Notes: a model not told the origin generated them from the letters alone. DNA of 64,000 nucleotides from Gonapodya prolifera JEL478 (GCA_001574975.1 KQ965738.1:612277-676276), one strand, 5' to 3'; numbered from the stretch's first letter, positions 9,900 through 21,302 are shown. Numbers and translations: made by a program.

Positions 9900-11483
9900 T
9901 CACAGCAGTGCGGGGAGTTGGCCCGCGACGGATTCGAGCCAGCCGGGGTTCAGCGAAGAGATCTTGTCGACGATCCTGGGATGGGCCACGGGGTTGTTAG
10001 GTCTGGTCAGCCACCCCACACGACTTGCCAACCGGCGCACGGTAACAAAACTCACCCGTCCAACTGGTGACACAACCCGCCAATGTATTGGTCCCACAGG
10101 GGCAGCTTATCACCCGCCTGGAACATGACCAACTTTTCGATCTGGTCAATGGACCCTGCCATGCGCCCCTCGCCAATCATCCGGCTGGCCACGGCCTCGG
10201 CACGGTCTGCCGGAATCGCCAACAGGCTCCCAAGCTCCGCGAACGTGATGTTGTTGTACACCTTGGACGCCGACAGGATGTTGTGCTCCGTCACAGCGCG
10301 GTCGAGCACAGTTGTCCCGTCCGACAGTTTGGCCAACTGGTGGGCTCGCAGGTTTTTGGCGAATTCGGCCACTTCGGCCGAGCGCAGCACTCGGTCCAAG
10401 TACATCTTTTCCAACATCGAGTAGATCCCGTTAGTTTGCAGCTCGGGACGCTCCCGGACGCGCTCGTCCTTGTACAATGTCGCCAGCATCCGCGACCGTT
10501 GTGGACCCGCGGGGGCAAGGAGTGCCGTGACCACGGACTGCTGCAAGAGTGTGACGCGCTCGGACTCGTCAATATCCTGGTTGTAGGAGAGCTCGTGGTA
10601 GCGGTGTGACGCCATGAGGAACTGGCGCTTGAAGTCCATGATGCGGGACTGCGAAGCCTTGAACTGCAGCTGAAGCTGCGTGGTGCCTTCGCCGGTGACG
10701 TTGGGGAGGATCAGCGCGGCGCGGTTCAGGTAGGATTCGGCGCTGGTGGCGTCTTCGTCTTCCAGGAGGAGTTGCACGATGTGGATGTAGGTTTTGAGCT
10801 TGTAGTCGTCCGAGATGGTTCGGTGGCCGGATTCGAGGGGGATGCCTTGAAGCGTCTTGGCAGCGTCAGACCATTCTTCTTGGTCCTCGAGAATGGCGGC
10901 AAGGTTTTCTCGGATGGTGGATACCTGGAGGTGAAGCTCGCGTTATAGGTGTTTCAATCCGGGAAAGACGCGACGCTCCACGCTGGTAGGGACTCATCCC
11001 AGCTGTTTCGATCAGTTCCATCCAAAAACATGGCGTACACTGCGCGACCATGCCCACGGATCGAATCTCACAGCATGTGGTCACTCCAACCACCGTCGAT
11101 CCGTTCCGTTCCAGGAAACTCTCTGCCTCTCGGAATTCGTTAATCACCTGCTCTTCAAACGCCACCAGTCTTCCCTGGGTCTTTTCCAGCGCGAACCCCC
11201 ACATGCCCTTCACCACATCCTTGTCGGTCTCGGACGTGCGGGTCTTGGCCCACTCCGCGACGTGCGCGACGAAATCCTGCAGAATCTGCCTCGAGACCAC
11301 GAGCGCGACGGATTCTTGCACAATGTGATCCAGAAACTCCCCAAAGTGGGTCACGGCGACGTCCGTGGGTTGGGTCTTTGCCGCGTCCAGGATCGACTGC
11401 AGCAGCTGTTTGTAGAGGGGAAGTTTGTCCCGCTGAGACGGATTGGACGCGATTTCGGCGAGGGAGGCGGAGAGGGAGGACAT
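9900..11483 (-). CDS. CSN4: COP9 signalosome subunit 4
   Basis: Predicted 426 residues (human CSN4 is 406). CSN4 is a PCI-domain scaffold subunit of the COP9 signalosome, which removes NEDD8 from cullins and so tunes SCF-type ubiquitin ligases in the nucleus and cytoplasm. Exons are 11148-11483, 10056-10924 and 9900-9975, with introns of 223 and 80 nt, all in phase. Joining exons 1 and 2 gives [19 protein letters not shown], matching FEEQVASIRQHLA of animal CSN4, and the next part GIPLESG is also conserved. The PCI winged-helix region runs through [21 protein letters not shown], and the end [12 protein letters not shown] matches the conserved C-terminal helix. The start [12 protein letters not shown] at 11483 is preferred over an upstream Met at 11531. 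The gene lies 122 bp downstream of the sirtuin on the same strand and converges with the gene ending at 9684. Confidence 0.94.
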
Positions 11484-11605
11484 GGCGAGAGAGGAACAAT
11501 TGCGAGTGGAGTATTCGTTAGGTGTGGCCACGATGACACACTGACCAAAATTCGTGATGCTTTGTAATTATATGATTCTCCCAAAATTGGACGAATTAAA
11601 TGCCT

Positions 11606-12935
11606 CTAGTTTGAGATCACGAAGCCGCTCTCAACCGCTCTCAACCGGTCATACCCCTTCCGCTTCTCGTCAAGCCCACTCACAAACTCGTCAAACGTCC
11701 CCCCATTCGACGCCTGGAGGAGCAATTTCATCACTTCAGCCATGAACACATCACACTCCGCGTGAATCCTGACCACGCTCGGAAGGCCGTCCGCACCTGT
11801 CGCCTGGCGGTTACACACGACGACATTTTTCTTCCGGCACAGTTTCGTCACCAGTTCTGACGCCGGTGTGACCAAGACAGTGGACCCAAGCACAATGCAC
11901 AGTGAGCAGTCCTTTGCGACCTTCTCCGCGCGATCCCACACGTGGGGCTCCAATTTATCCCCAAAGTTGATGATGGTATCGCGCAGGGGCGATCCGCAGC
12001 GCTCGCAGTCGCGCCGCGTCATGTGCGTGAGCCGGCAGGTGGGGCACAGCTGCGTTCCGGGCAGAGGTTCCCCAAGGGCCTTTTTGGCTTTGGCGGTTTT
12101 GCCATCCTGCATCTTCTCGTACCACTCGCCGCCCTCGTCGTCCATGACGTAGAAGTCGCGCATGAACCGCGCACCGCACGCGTCGTTCATGCATGCTTCC
12201 TCGAACACGCATCCGTGCAGCGCGGCGACCGTGGTTGTGGTCGGTGGGAACCCCGTCAGTGTCAGCTCGTGCAGGCCGTCGCAGTTTTGGGTCACGACGC
12301 CGACGGTTCCTGTTCCTGCAGCTTTTTGGCGCGCGATCCAGGCGATCGCCTCGTGAGCAAGTGTGGGTCGAAGCCGTTCGTAAGGGACGCTTTCGCTGTC
12401 CCCGCCCTCCACGCCGAGATCCATTTCGCTCCATTTTCCGTACAGCCCACGGTAGTCGCTGGTGTAGCACTTCTCTTTGAGTGGCAAAATAGGGGCGAAG
12501 AGAAAACAGTGTGACTCACCCGATGCCCGCAGAGGTCGAGAGACCTGCCCCCGTGAAAAACATGATGTTCTCGTGCTCCTGGATGAGCTCTGCCGCTTTC
12601 GCCGCGCCTTCAAGCACGCTCTCCTGGGCATCGAAAGTCTCGATCGTGTCATCCGCCTCGATGACCAACCCTGCACAGAATGTGTCACCGGCAGTCATCG
12701 CAGTCCTCGTCCTTCTCCCGCCCTTTGCAACCACCTTCTCCGCATGTGCCAGCGCTTCTTCCCAGCACCTGGTGTGTAACTTTGCCGAGCCATCATCGGC
12801 CCATCTGATGTCGAGGTCTTGGGGAAACTTTCGTGCCTTTTTGACGTCGCGCGGGGCGATTCTGCCCTGGCTGATGGCTTCGACCCCATAGCGCAGAGGC
12901 CGTCCGCAGGGTACGAAACAGCAAGATGTTGCCAT
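11606..12935 (-). CDS. Sirtuin (NAD-dependent deacylase, SIRT6/7-like class) with N-terminal Cys/His extension
   Basis: Predicted 422 residues from exons 12520-12935 and 11606-12458 with a 61-nt intron, in phase. Sirtuins remove acetyl or acyl groups from lysines using NAD. Visible family motifs are FFTGAGLSTSAGIG then DYRGLYG, the catalytic TQNCDGLH (Asn, Asp) and LHG (general-base His), the four zinc cysteines in ACMNDAC and LCPTC..CERCG, and FGD. The arrangement of FEEACMNDACGARFMRDF and CGSPLRDTIINFGD is closest to the nuclear SIRT6/7 branch, although the zinc module contains a longer insert (about 45 residues, Lys-rich) than is usual. An extra N-terminal region of about 110 residues has CCFVPCGRPLRYG and later RWADDGSAKLHTRCW, recalling a PARP-type zinc finger. 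The start Met at 12935 is the first Met of the conserved frame. Confidence 0.88.
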
Positions 12936-13870
12936 TGCAAAATATAGGGACGTTGAACGGCCTAAATTTGAGTGGCCACGGTGAGAAGACGGAATGCTTT
13001 GCGAAGCTCCTTTGGTCACCACCACAAGCATCTAGTCTACCAAATCATAATCTTCCAGGCTTGGATGCCAGCCGGTGCACTGCCCTCCTCCAAGACGATA
13101 TGGGGTTACGAGGTACTGTTTGGTCCCCACAAGAAAAGTAAAATCTCTGTCCATCTGGTTACCAGACTAGTAACCGCCGGAGCGCGCACACAAAAACAGC
13201 TGAAACACTAGTATCGAAAGCACCGCAACTCCATACATGATGCATCTCAAATTTATTTGCACATATTCGCACATCACTCGTTGAAACTGCCCGGGACATG
13301 TCCATTACTCTTGAACATTGATAAAACTGAAAGCCATTGGCAGCCTTTTCCCCGAGCCACAATGTATTAATTAGGTCTTTGTGGAGCTAATGCGGCTAAA
13401 ATGACGTGGTTTATTGTTGCAACAGACGACAGGAACGACTTTTTCGGTTTCAGGTATGGCACAGGTCACAGCAGGTGGTTGGAACCAGACTCTCTCGGGC
13501 CTGCCAATTCCGGCCACACAGACAAGAATAAAACGCAAGCAGACCGTGACGGGTCTCTTGCTGCACTGCCAGAATCTCCGATAAGGCAGGGAGTCTTTGG
13601 TCAGATAAGGCCGCAGTATGAGAAGCTTCCGCTCATCTTCGTCTGCGCCGAAACCGCACGGCATTTCGTTCAATCGTCAATACTAGTAGATGCGCCTGTC
13701 CATGGACTGCTGCAATAAAAGAACACGAGACGCCGTAAGGGACAGCAAGTTCGGAGACGGTAGAAATCTTGCGTACTCGGACAGTTCTGCCGTCATTCTG
13801 CCGGCTCCCCAGGAAGTCATATCGTCTCCCAACCGAATTCCAAGGCTCCGCAAGTCACTCGCACACAGGG
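12936..13870. other. Divergent intergenic region between sirtuin and P450
   Basis: About 0.9 kb between two divergent genes. Open frames here are short and unconvincing. It presumably holds both promoters; nothing specific is recognised. Confidence 0.35.
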
Positions 13871-16674
13871 ATGGACATTATCACCGCCGTAATCGTCGCT
13901 GCGCTCGGCGTGCTGCTGTTTCTTTACGTCAAAGTGAGCTGCAGCGTTGTAGTGTGACTCAAGTCGTTGCGAAGATCGCCGACCCGCGAATGCCCTAGTA
14001 CCACGACAGAGGCATATTCTCCCCGCCTTTCATCGACGGCGTGCCCATCCTCAACTCCAACGGCGGATTCCCGCTTGGACACTGTGCGTTTCGCATTCCG
14101 TCACTTCACCATTCGCAAATTTAACCGCATCTCTTCACTCAAGTGAAAAAATTGGTGTCCAGCATCGACTGGCGCTTAGAATCTCTCCTTGAGTCGTTCA
14201 GAGATGGCAAGATTGGCGAAGTCTGGCAGCAATCTGTTAGTCGCATCACTTTGTTTCGTACGTCTGCGATAACATGAACATGACGTTGGACACGGTCGGT
14301 CCGGTTCGGTCGGCAGATGCCCTTCATAATCACGGTCGTCACACTCAACGTTGAGGACGTCAAGCACGTACTCACCAACCCGGACGTCTTCGTCAAGGGA
14401 GAAGATTTCCGTTCCAAATTTCACGATTTGCTCGGCGATGGAATTTGTGAGTCATCGCATGCGCGAGGTCTGGAGTGCGAAACACGCAAAGACCGAGGCT
14501 GGGGGTGAGGGTGGGTGAGATGGAACGAAGGAGGCAAAGCCAAGTGAAGTGGAGTCGAACCCCACGAGCGCAGCGAGCACTGGGCCTACGCGCGAAGCAC
14601 TGACCGAGGCTGTCATGTTGTCCGAGCCTAGCAAGGACACCGAGGCCTAAGCGCCGCAAGACGCTGACCGAGGAGTCCGCCGAAGGCAAATTCCCGGGGC
14701 AGTGTCATTTGATATGTGCTTACTCCGTGCTGACCTTCGTGATTAGTCAACTCTGACGGAGACACCTGGCGCGTTCAACGCAAGACAGCGTCCAACATCT
14801 TCAACGTCAAGGTACGTGCACGACGAGGACACCCATAATTGCAAGTTGTGTACCACCGCAAAATCCCCGCCTTAGAACTTCCGTGACGTGTACAGCGACA
14901 TTATTGTCTCGGAATCTAAAACCCTCGTGGCTCATCTTCGCAAAACTCGCGAAAACAACGCCGTGGTTGACCTTCAGGTACGTACGGGCACAGCCATCGC
15001 CTCTCACACCGAAGGCGCCGCGCTCGTGCTGTGCCGTTGACTAACACATCTCACACCACTGGCAGGACCTCTTGCTCCGCTCTACGCTCGATTCGTTCGG
15101 CGAGATCGCCTTTGGAGAGTCGCTCGGCTGCCTGGACATGGACAACGGAATGATCGTCGGGGGCCGATACATGATGAAAACAAGCGAGTTCATGAATGCC
15201 TTTGACGCCGCCAACAATCAAGTGAGTACCTCGCACGTTGCGCTCTTGCTGTCGCTTCGAATCTCACATGGTTCTTTTCCGGCACTGCCAAGGTTCTGCT
15301 CCGGTTCTCGAACCCATTCTGGCAGTACACGGACCACTTCACGGGCCACCACCGCTCTATGCAAGACAAGATGGAAGTCATCGACCGGTTCTGCCACGCC
15401 ATCATCGACAAGCGCCTGAGCGGGGAGAAGAAATCTGCGGCGTCCAAGGCGGGCAAAATGGACTTGCTCGATTTGTTCCTCGCGGCGGCGAAGGAGGATG
15501 ACACGCATTTGACATACACGGAGCTGAAAGATATTTGCCTCAAGTATGTCAGGTCATCCTATGTTTCAAAAAGTCACGTGGTTACCAACGACATTAAACT
15601 TGTAGCTTCATTATCGCGGGACGGGACACGACGGCGCAAACGCTCTCCTGGTTGTGCTGGAATGTTGCTCGTGGGTTGATTGTGCATATTGCTTTCCCCA
15701 GGCTGTCGCTAATTACTATGTATACGCTCAGAGCACCGGGAGGTTGAGAGGAAAATCCGGGCCGAGATCCGCAGAGTCGTGGGCGATCGTGATCCCACGT
15801 ACGAGGACTTTAAGAACCTCAAGTACTGCCAGGTACGCACGAGACGAGCGCACTATAACCCGTCGACTTCCAAGGGATGGCACTCATATCTCAATCACCG
15901 TTCGTTTCGTTGTAGGCCGTGTTCAACGAAACACTCCGACTTCATGCCAACGTTCCTGGAAACCGGTGAGTCTGGAGTCTGAAACTGTTCCATTCGTCTC
16001 GACAATATTTGAACCTGCGACGTTGGTCAGGAAAACCTGCATTGCCGACCAAATCCTCCCGGGCACAAAGACACCCATACCCAAAGGCACCAACGTGGAG
16101 TTCAACGTAAGTGTACCTTTGTTCTGCTCGCGCTCGTTTCTTTGACGTGACGGGTTGAAAACTGCTCTGGTTACGCTGTTCAGGCCTGGGCGATGGGCCG
16201 TCTCACGTCGTCCTGGGGCCCAGACTGCGACGTGTTCCGCCCCGAGCGCTGGATGACTGACGACGGCAATCTGATGAGGGTCGACAACTTCAAGTGGCCC
16301 GTGTTCAATGCAGGACCGCGTCTCTGCCTCGGAGTGAACCTTGCGACACAAGAAGCTGTCATGTTCCTCGCACAGGTGAGCGACACAGGGTCGCAGGTAG
16401 CTGCGTTGGGACCCAGGCGAACATTGGACACTATTCACCATTTTTAGGTCTACAAGAACTTCCACCTAGAACTCGTAAACGAAGACGATCCGTCCCACTG
16501 GGGTCTCTATGACAAGGATCCTTCGAAGCGCCGTGGACGATGTGAGTGCATTCCGAACGCCGCTGGTAGTTGTTGTGCGACTCATGGTACCGCGTTTTGC
16601 AAGACGGACTTGCCGTTACCCTTGTCATGAAGGGAGGGGTCGACTTCAGAGTCCATGACGCAGAGGCGTTTTAA
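13871..16674 (+). CDS. Cytochrome P450 (CYP52/CYP704-like fatty-acid hydroxylase type), many small exons
   Basis: Membrane-anchored heme monooxygenase. The N-terminal exon (MDIITAVIVAALGVLLFLYV) is the ER anchor. Following exons give ILNSNGG, the segment SIDWRLESLLESFRDGKIG, FVKGEDF, FNSDGDTWRVQRKTAS (C-helix with the W-R pair), the I-helix AGRDTTAQTLSW, the ExxR motif ETLR, PERW, and the heme loop FNAGPRLCLG with the cysteine ligand. The order, and the FNSDG.TWR and AGRDTTA motifs, are typical of fungal omega-hydroxylases of fatty acids and alkanes; the substrate is inferred. It is split into roughly a dozen exons by introns mostly of 50-110 nt. One intron (14447-14746, 300 nt) is longer and holds a GC-rich repeat. 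The stop is TAA at 16672. A decayed partial copy lies at 33.5-34.2 kb. Confidence 0.92.
14480..14700 (-). repeat. GC-rich internally repetitive element inside a P450 intron
   Basis: On the minus strand this stretch consists of degenerate units starting CTCGGTCAG and ending near TAGGC, repeated about three to four times (for example CTCGGTCAGCGTCTTGCGGC and CTCGGTCAGTGCTTCGCGCG), plus GCCTTCGGCGGACTCC. A related block (TTTGCCTCC..CCGGCGGACGCC, GCTAAGGCCTCGGTCTCG) lies in an intron of the membrane-protein gene at about 34915-35065, in the same orientation relative to its host gene. The type of element is unknown. Confidence 0.5.
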
Positions 16675-16847
16675 CCTCCCCTCACGCATACATCGGCACC
16701 TCTTTAGTTTGTTGTTGTTGATGCTGTGTTATTGTTTTTCACGTAACCAGTCGATGTGTTTTGCAATAATAATCATGCCGAGTATGTGCCCACATCGAAC
16801 ACCGTTCATTCCCACACCTTGCAACAGCTGGTATCGCATTGCCCCCT

Positions 16848-18414
16848 TTACCAATCATCCGCCCGACCCAAGCCCGCCGCCCTCATCGCCAGCAGTGTCT
16901 GTTCGTAAAATAGGAACAGAAACATGCTCTGCATGCTCGTCCACAGCGTGCGGGGCGACGCGCCAGTCCACAGGCCGCGAAGGCCCTGACGTCGGTAAAT
17001 CGACTGAAGGCCCGAGATGATTCCCGAGACGTACAGTGGGGCGGGACGGAGAGCGCCTTTGCCGCGGATCGGCGGGGCGGAGGTGGAAGCGTGGACGGGG
17101 ACGGGAGGAGAAGCGGTGGGAGGGAGGGCGGTGGGGTTTGGAGGGGATGTCACGGATGTGAGGGTATTCGAGGTCACGCTTGGTGGAGACGTGGGTGCGT
17201 TCGTGGATGGGAGAGATGGGGTGGCAGTCCCGGGCGGTACTTTTGTGGTGGAGGAAATTGGTACGGAAGGGAGCTGTTTCGACGGCCGCCGGCGTTGCGT
17301 TTGCTGTAGTGTTTTTACATACTGTGGATCGGAAGTTGGCGGAAGAAATCGTGAGGGCTGGTCCCAACTTCACAAAGAAACGCTGTCTTACGTCTAGTGG
17401 AGTCGTTAAGAACCCCGCGGTCCCTCCCGCCAGCATGCCCGTGACCGCGTCCTGGACAAACTGCCATTTAGAGTCCCGCACTGCGAAGAGGCCCGTGAAG
17501 ACCTGTTGCAGGTTCTCGTAGACGGTGAATTGAAGGGCGGAGAAGGGTATATCACGAGCTATGGTGGCCCAGTATCCGCGGTACAGACCGGAGAAGCCTG
17601 CGTTACGGTAAATCTGGTGAATGTAAAAGGGGAGGGGGGGAGTAAGGATGCTCAATGTAAGGCAACGCTGTAGCAACAGCGATGGCGATGGCTTACGCTT
17701 CGGATGGCGTCAGGGTAGTTCTGGTAGTTAAACTGTGAGATGGAGTGCGGATTGCTGTATCGGCCTTGAAGCTGGAAACGGGTCTTGAGGACCTCTGACG
17801 GGACATATCTTCTTCGCCGTGATTCATTCAGCTCCGGTTGGCCCACCGGAGGAGCATTGTCTCACTCACACAATGGAGCTCACAAAATCCCCCAGGCCTC
17901 CAGCAACAAAGTAGCCCAACGAAGGATTCCAGCCCCAATTGTCCACCCACACGCGTTTGGTCAGCTCATAAACACCAAAGTACAGTGATGTCGTGCCGAA
18001 AGACCCAAGGGCGGCGGCAGTGAGGCCAGACGAGAGCCCTCGGATGCCTTCCTCCTTGACAATCGTCTCGAACGTGCTTCATTACGAATTGAGTGATGCA
18101 GGACGAAATTGCGTCAAGGCTTTCCAAACAGCGACTACTAAGTACCACTCACTGCCCCATCGAAAAGTACTTCGGCTTCTCGAGATGTGTTTGACCCTGA
18201 AATCTGCACGATGCCCGAGGCATTGATTGGTGTCAGCACTCATGCAGCCATCTCCAGGCGATTGTAGCCTCACAACTCGCCTCGTCTTGACAGTATCCAG
18301 AGCGTGCATCGTAGAGTCCGCCAAAGTTCCTGAGAAACCTCCGGCTGCGATGTGAGCATTGAGTTTGAGAGGATAGTGCTCCTCAGACTCCCCGGAGCGC
18401 GATGGGGGCGACAT
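16848..18414 (-). CDS. MME1: Mitochondrial carrier, MME1/YMR166C-like
   Basis: Member of the SLC25 family of inner-membrane transporters. The N-terminus [25 protein letters not shown] matches the first repeat of yeast YMR166C (Mme1, reported as a magnesium exporter), including the P-x-D-type motif written LDTVKT. Later exons give [15 protein letters not shown], the second signature [40 protein letters not shown], the third signature TTPLDV, and finally [17 protein letters not shown] and [11 protein letters not shown]. The third loop is longer than in yeast, Pro/Ser-rich and basic. There are about six exons; not every join was fixed. Transported ion and direction are inferred from the closest yeast relative. 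The start [12 protein letters not shown] at 18414 is the first Met in frame with the conserved helix. Confidence 0.85.
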
Positions 18415-18887
18415 AAGGAGATGCGGGGGGCAGGATCACAAGAAATGTGTGGGAATCTGAAAGATGGGCAATCTATCGATGTTTCATGGGAAGGAGTGAC
18501 GTGGTCAGAACACCAAATGCGTTATAAAGCCGTTTAGCCGTGTTGGCCAGCCAAGAAGTGAATATTCCATTTCACGAACCCATGGAATTCCCACCCGTGA
18601 TGGTGGGAAAAATGGACAACACCATTGAAGGTAATCATCTCAACTATGTACAATGGTGAACAACAATTGCAAAATTCACATAACTGCGCCCCCCAAAACA
18701 CGACAAAAAAAGAACACTTCAAACTCCGAAATCAATCTCCAACGAAATTAGAATACGTGTGGAACATGCGCACCGTCCGACTGTGAAATGTGTCCGCCCA
18801 ATCCCCCCCAAGCACCACAGCTGTACAATTGCAAGCAGCACCGTAACCACGACATCATCCTGTCACCCAACCGAACAAACAACCGCA
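18415..18887. promoter_or_regulatory. Intergenic: 5' side of carrier gene
   Basis: About 470 bases between the carrier start and the stop of the Arg-Glu-repeat gene, both on the minus strand. It should contain the carrier promoter and the other gene's 3' end. No coding potential is seen. Confidence 0.4.
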
Positions 18888-20640
18888 TCACCTCCTGTAC
18901 CTCTGCTCAAAGTAGAACTCGCGCTCCCTCAATTCCCGTTCTCGCGCCTCCCGCTCGCGCTCGCGGTCTCTGGCATATCTGAAAGGGTTCGGGGGTGTCG
19001 AGGAGTGGTGATTAGCTTTCCAAACCAACCAACGGAGACAAACAACCCACCTGCTCAAATCGCGCAATAACGCCTCCCTCCGCTCCCTACTCCTCTCGCG
19101 ATCCCGTGCGTACCGTCGATCCCGACTTTCCCTCTCCCGCTCCCGTTCGCGCTCCCGTTCTCTCTCCCTCTCGCGCTCTCTTTCTCTCTCACGCTCACGC
19201 TCGCGCTCGCGCTCCCTTTCCCTCTCACGCTCCCTTTCCCTTTCCCTCTCCCTCTCCCTTTCTCTCTCCCTATCCGGGTATCCCTCCCCCCACGCAGCAC
19301 TCCCATAGCCAACTCCACCCTGCCCGACTCCCAGTGCAGCCCTATAAAAGAGGCCCTGCGTCATCCCGGGGTACGCTGAGTAAGCTCCTGGGGGAGGTCC
19401 CGCCCCCCCGAAAGCCAGACCCGCGCTCAGTGGGCCCCCACCCCCGGCCGGGGGTGATCTGTCCCTTTCCCGCTCGCGCTCACGCTCCCTCTCCCTCTCC
19501 CTCTCCCTCTCCCGCTCCCACTCCGCCCCCCGCTTGGCCATCCTTCCTTCCTCCTCCGCCGCAGCTCCGGCGGCCTCCCTCTCTCTCTTCCGCCTCCTTG
19601 CCGCAGCCGCCGACGCCGCCAGTGCCGCCAGTTCCCTATCAACGGGATTAGGAGGGGGTGCTGGCTGGCTGAGGACGGTACCACTGGGGACCCTGCGCCA
19701 TCGAGGAGGGGATGTTGTGGGGCGGGCTGGGGTGGAAGGAGCTGGAATCAACGAGTGACGGGAGGAGGCGGGTGCTGGCGGCGCAGAAGGTGTTGAAGCA
19801 GGTACAGCTGAAGTTAGGAGAGGCATTAGCAACGAGAGGGCAGGGAACGCAAGTGGCGTAGCGTGATGCATGGATAAATCCGGCCAACGGTGGTTCGGAT
19901 GCATTTGACACAGTATTCTCGACTTCTTCGCGACTGAATTCCCCTTTGTCCTACGTTCCGCTTTTGCTGGACAAAACAATCGACTCCCTCCCCTACCCCT
20001 TTCTCAATTTCCCTATTCCTGATGTTCAACTCACCACTCGGACTCAGACCTCCTGCTTGGGGACTGTTGCCCGCGCTGCCAGCAGCGCTGGGAACCACAC
20101 GGTCAGGTTTTTCGGGATCTTTGATCATTTCTTCTGGAGGCCGAGGGGCAGGTGCAGACACAGAGGCAGTTGGTCCCGCATGCCCATTCAGGTTCAGCCC
20201 TGGCGACGCGTCCGACCCGTTCGACCCATCACTGGCACGCTTCACCCGCTTCGCAGATGTGGGGCCGTTCGGCCGGTTGGTGCTGGTCGAGGCGGGGAGT
20301 CCGGTGGATTTGGTGGACGACGTCGAGCCACGTTTGCGGCGTGACCGTCGGTGGGAGGATTGAGGTGATCCACCGGCGGGAGAGTCGGACGCGCGAAGAA
20401 GGAGGGAAAAGAGCTTTCGCTTCTCGGCACGCAAGAGCGCGAGTTGTTCGAGGATGGTTGATTCCGAAGGTGGCGGGCTGGAGCGACACAGGCCGGCAAA
20501 ATTGGAGTGTGAGTGGAAAACCGCAGACGGTTTTACGCAAGAGCGATGGGGGTACGCACTCTGTCAGTAAGACTGAGAGGACGTTCGGAGACAGGGTTGA
20601 AGAAAGAGAGAGCGAGTCTGAGTCTGGCACGGTTTGCAAC
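18888..20640 (-). CDS. Arg-Glu dipeptide-repeat (mixed-charge) protein, unknown, N-terminal exon uncertain
   Basis: Unrecognised low-complexity protein, probably nuclear. Reliable parts on the minus strand: a coding exon beginning after acceptor CTCCAG near 20487 with STILEQLALLRAEKRKLFSL, a helical segment that may be the only folded piece; basic stretch HRRSRRKRG; a donor in SPSG|GTGAGT near 20033; an exon from about 19811 (VPASTPSAPPAP) with two long alternating Arg-Glu blocks, the second about 50 residues long; and a last exon joined through an intron at about 18989-19050, giving RDLSRYARDRE and the end YFEQRYRR. Joins keep phase. A further upstream exon (QTVPDSDSLSLSS, near 20640) is possible, so the true start is unknown. 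Alternating Arg-Glu/Arg-Asp tracts are known to drive condensation into nuclear speckles; that role here is inference. Confidence 0.6.
19120..19280 (+). repeat. Low-complexity CTCTCG/CTCCCT tract coding for Arg-Glu repeats
   Basis: Pyrimidine-only-like run of short CTC-based units (CTCGCG, CTCTCC, CTCCCT) on the plus strand, read on the minus strand as GAG-CGN codons. A second shorter block is at about 19465-19520. Such tracts expand and contract easily. Confidence 0.8.
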
Positions 20641-20694
20641 TGTGGCGATAACGGAGTTAGAGGGGAGAGATGGGTGGCGGTGGATGCTAGAAAA

Positions 20695-21302
20695 TTAGAG
20701 CGCGTTATGAGTAGATGGCGACGGTGTTGGGAGAGTGTCGATTGTGCGAGCGGTTGGTTGGTGGTTGCAATGCAGATTCTTGTCCACTCCTCTCAACAGT
20801 TCATATCTCCTCGCTCCTCCACATCCCTCTCTTTCTCGTTTTCCTTGTTAAATTGTCAGTCATTTCCCACTCGGTGCTTTCACTCACCTGTCGCTGCATT
20901 TTGTTTTCCGTCTTTGTCGCTCTCACCACTCTCTTCCTTCGGTTCTTGCTCTCGCACAGTCTCCTGGCACGCTCCCACCTCCTGATCTCGCCCCTCTCCA
21001 CCATCAACTCCACCCTCCTTCTCGCTCCGCTCCTGTTCCCGGTCTGCCTCTTCTTCGTCCATTCTGTCCACGCACAACTCCGGCTCTTCTCCCCCGCCCC
21101 TGCCTCGCTTCTCCTCGTCTCCCCGACCTCCCGCCCTCTCCCTTGCCGCTCTTTCAACCGCTGCGACAACCTTCGCCGGCAGACCCAGCAGCCCCATTGC
21201 GACCGCCTTCCGCAGCAGCCCCGCAGTTCCCACTCCCCCGACGCTCAGCACGCTCAGGGGTCCGCACAACACTCCTGCACTGGCTGCACTCCCGCCCGTC
21301 AT
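20695..21302 (-). CDS. Hypothetical protein, Glu/Lys/Gly-rich, doubtful
   Basis: Open frame of 140 codons (start at 21302) with a hydrophobic N-terminal half (VGGVGTAGLLRKAVAMGLLGL) followed by a strongly acidic Glu/Asp-rich tail. It reaches a GTGAGT donor near 20893; a 44-nt intron with a CTGAC branch-like site and acceptor ACAAG would add about 45 more residues, ending in a stop at 20695. No homologue is recognised and composition alone could produce such a frame, so this may be noise or the 5' part of an unseen gene. Confidence 0.3.

Noticed and set aside
14540-14575. tRNA-like B-box (GGTTCGACTCC on the minus strand) with a T-arm-like hairpin
   Set aside because: No matching acceptor stem, A-box or anticodon arm lies at the right distance; it is part of the GC-rich intronic repeat. 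A tRNA-derived origin remains possible but is unsupported.
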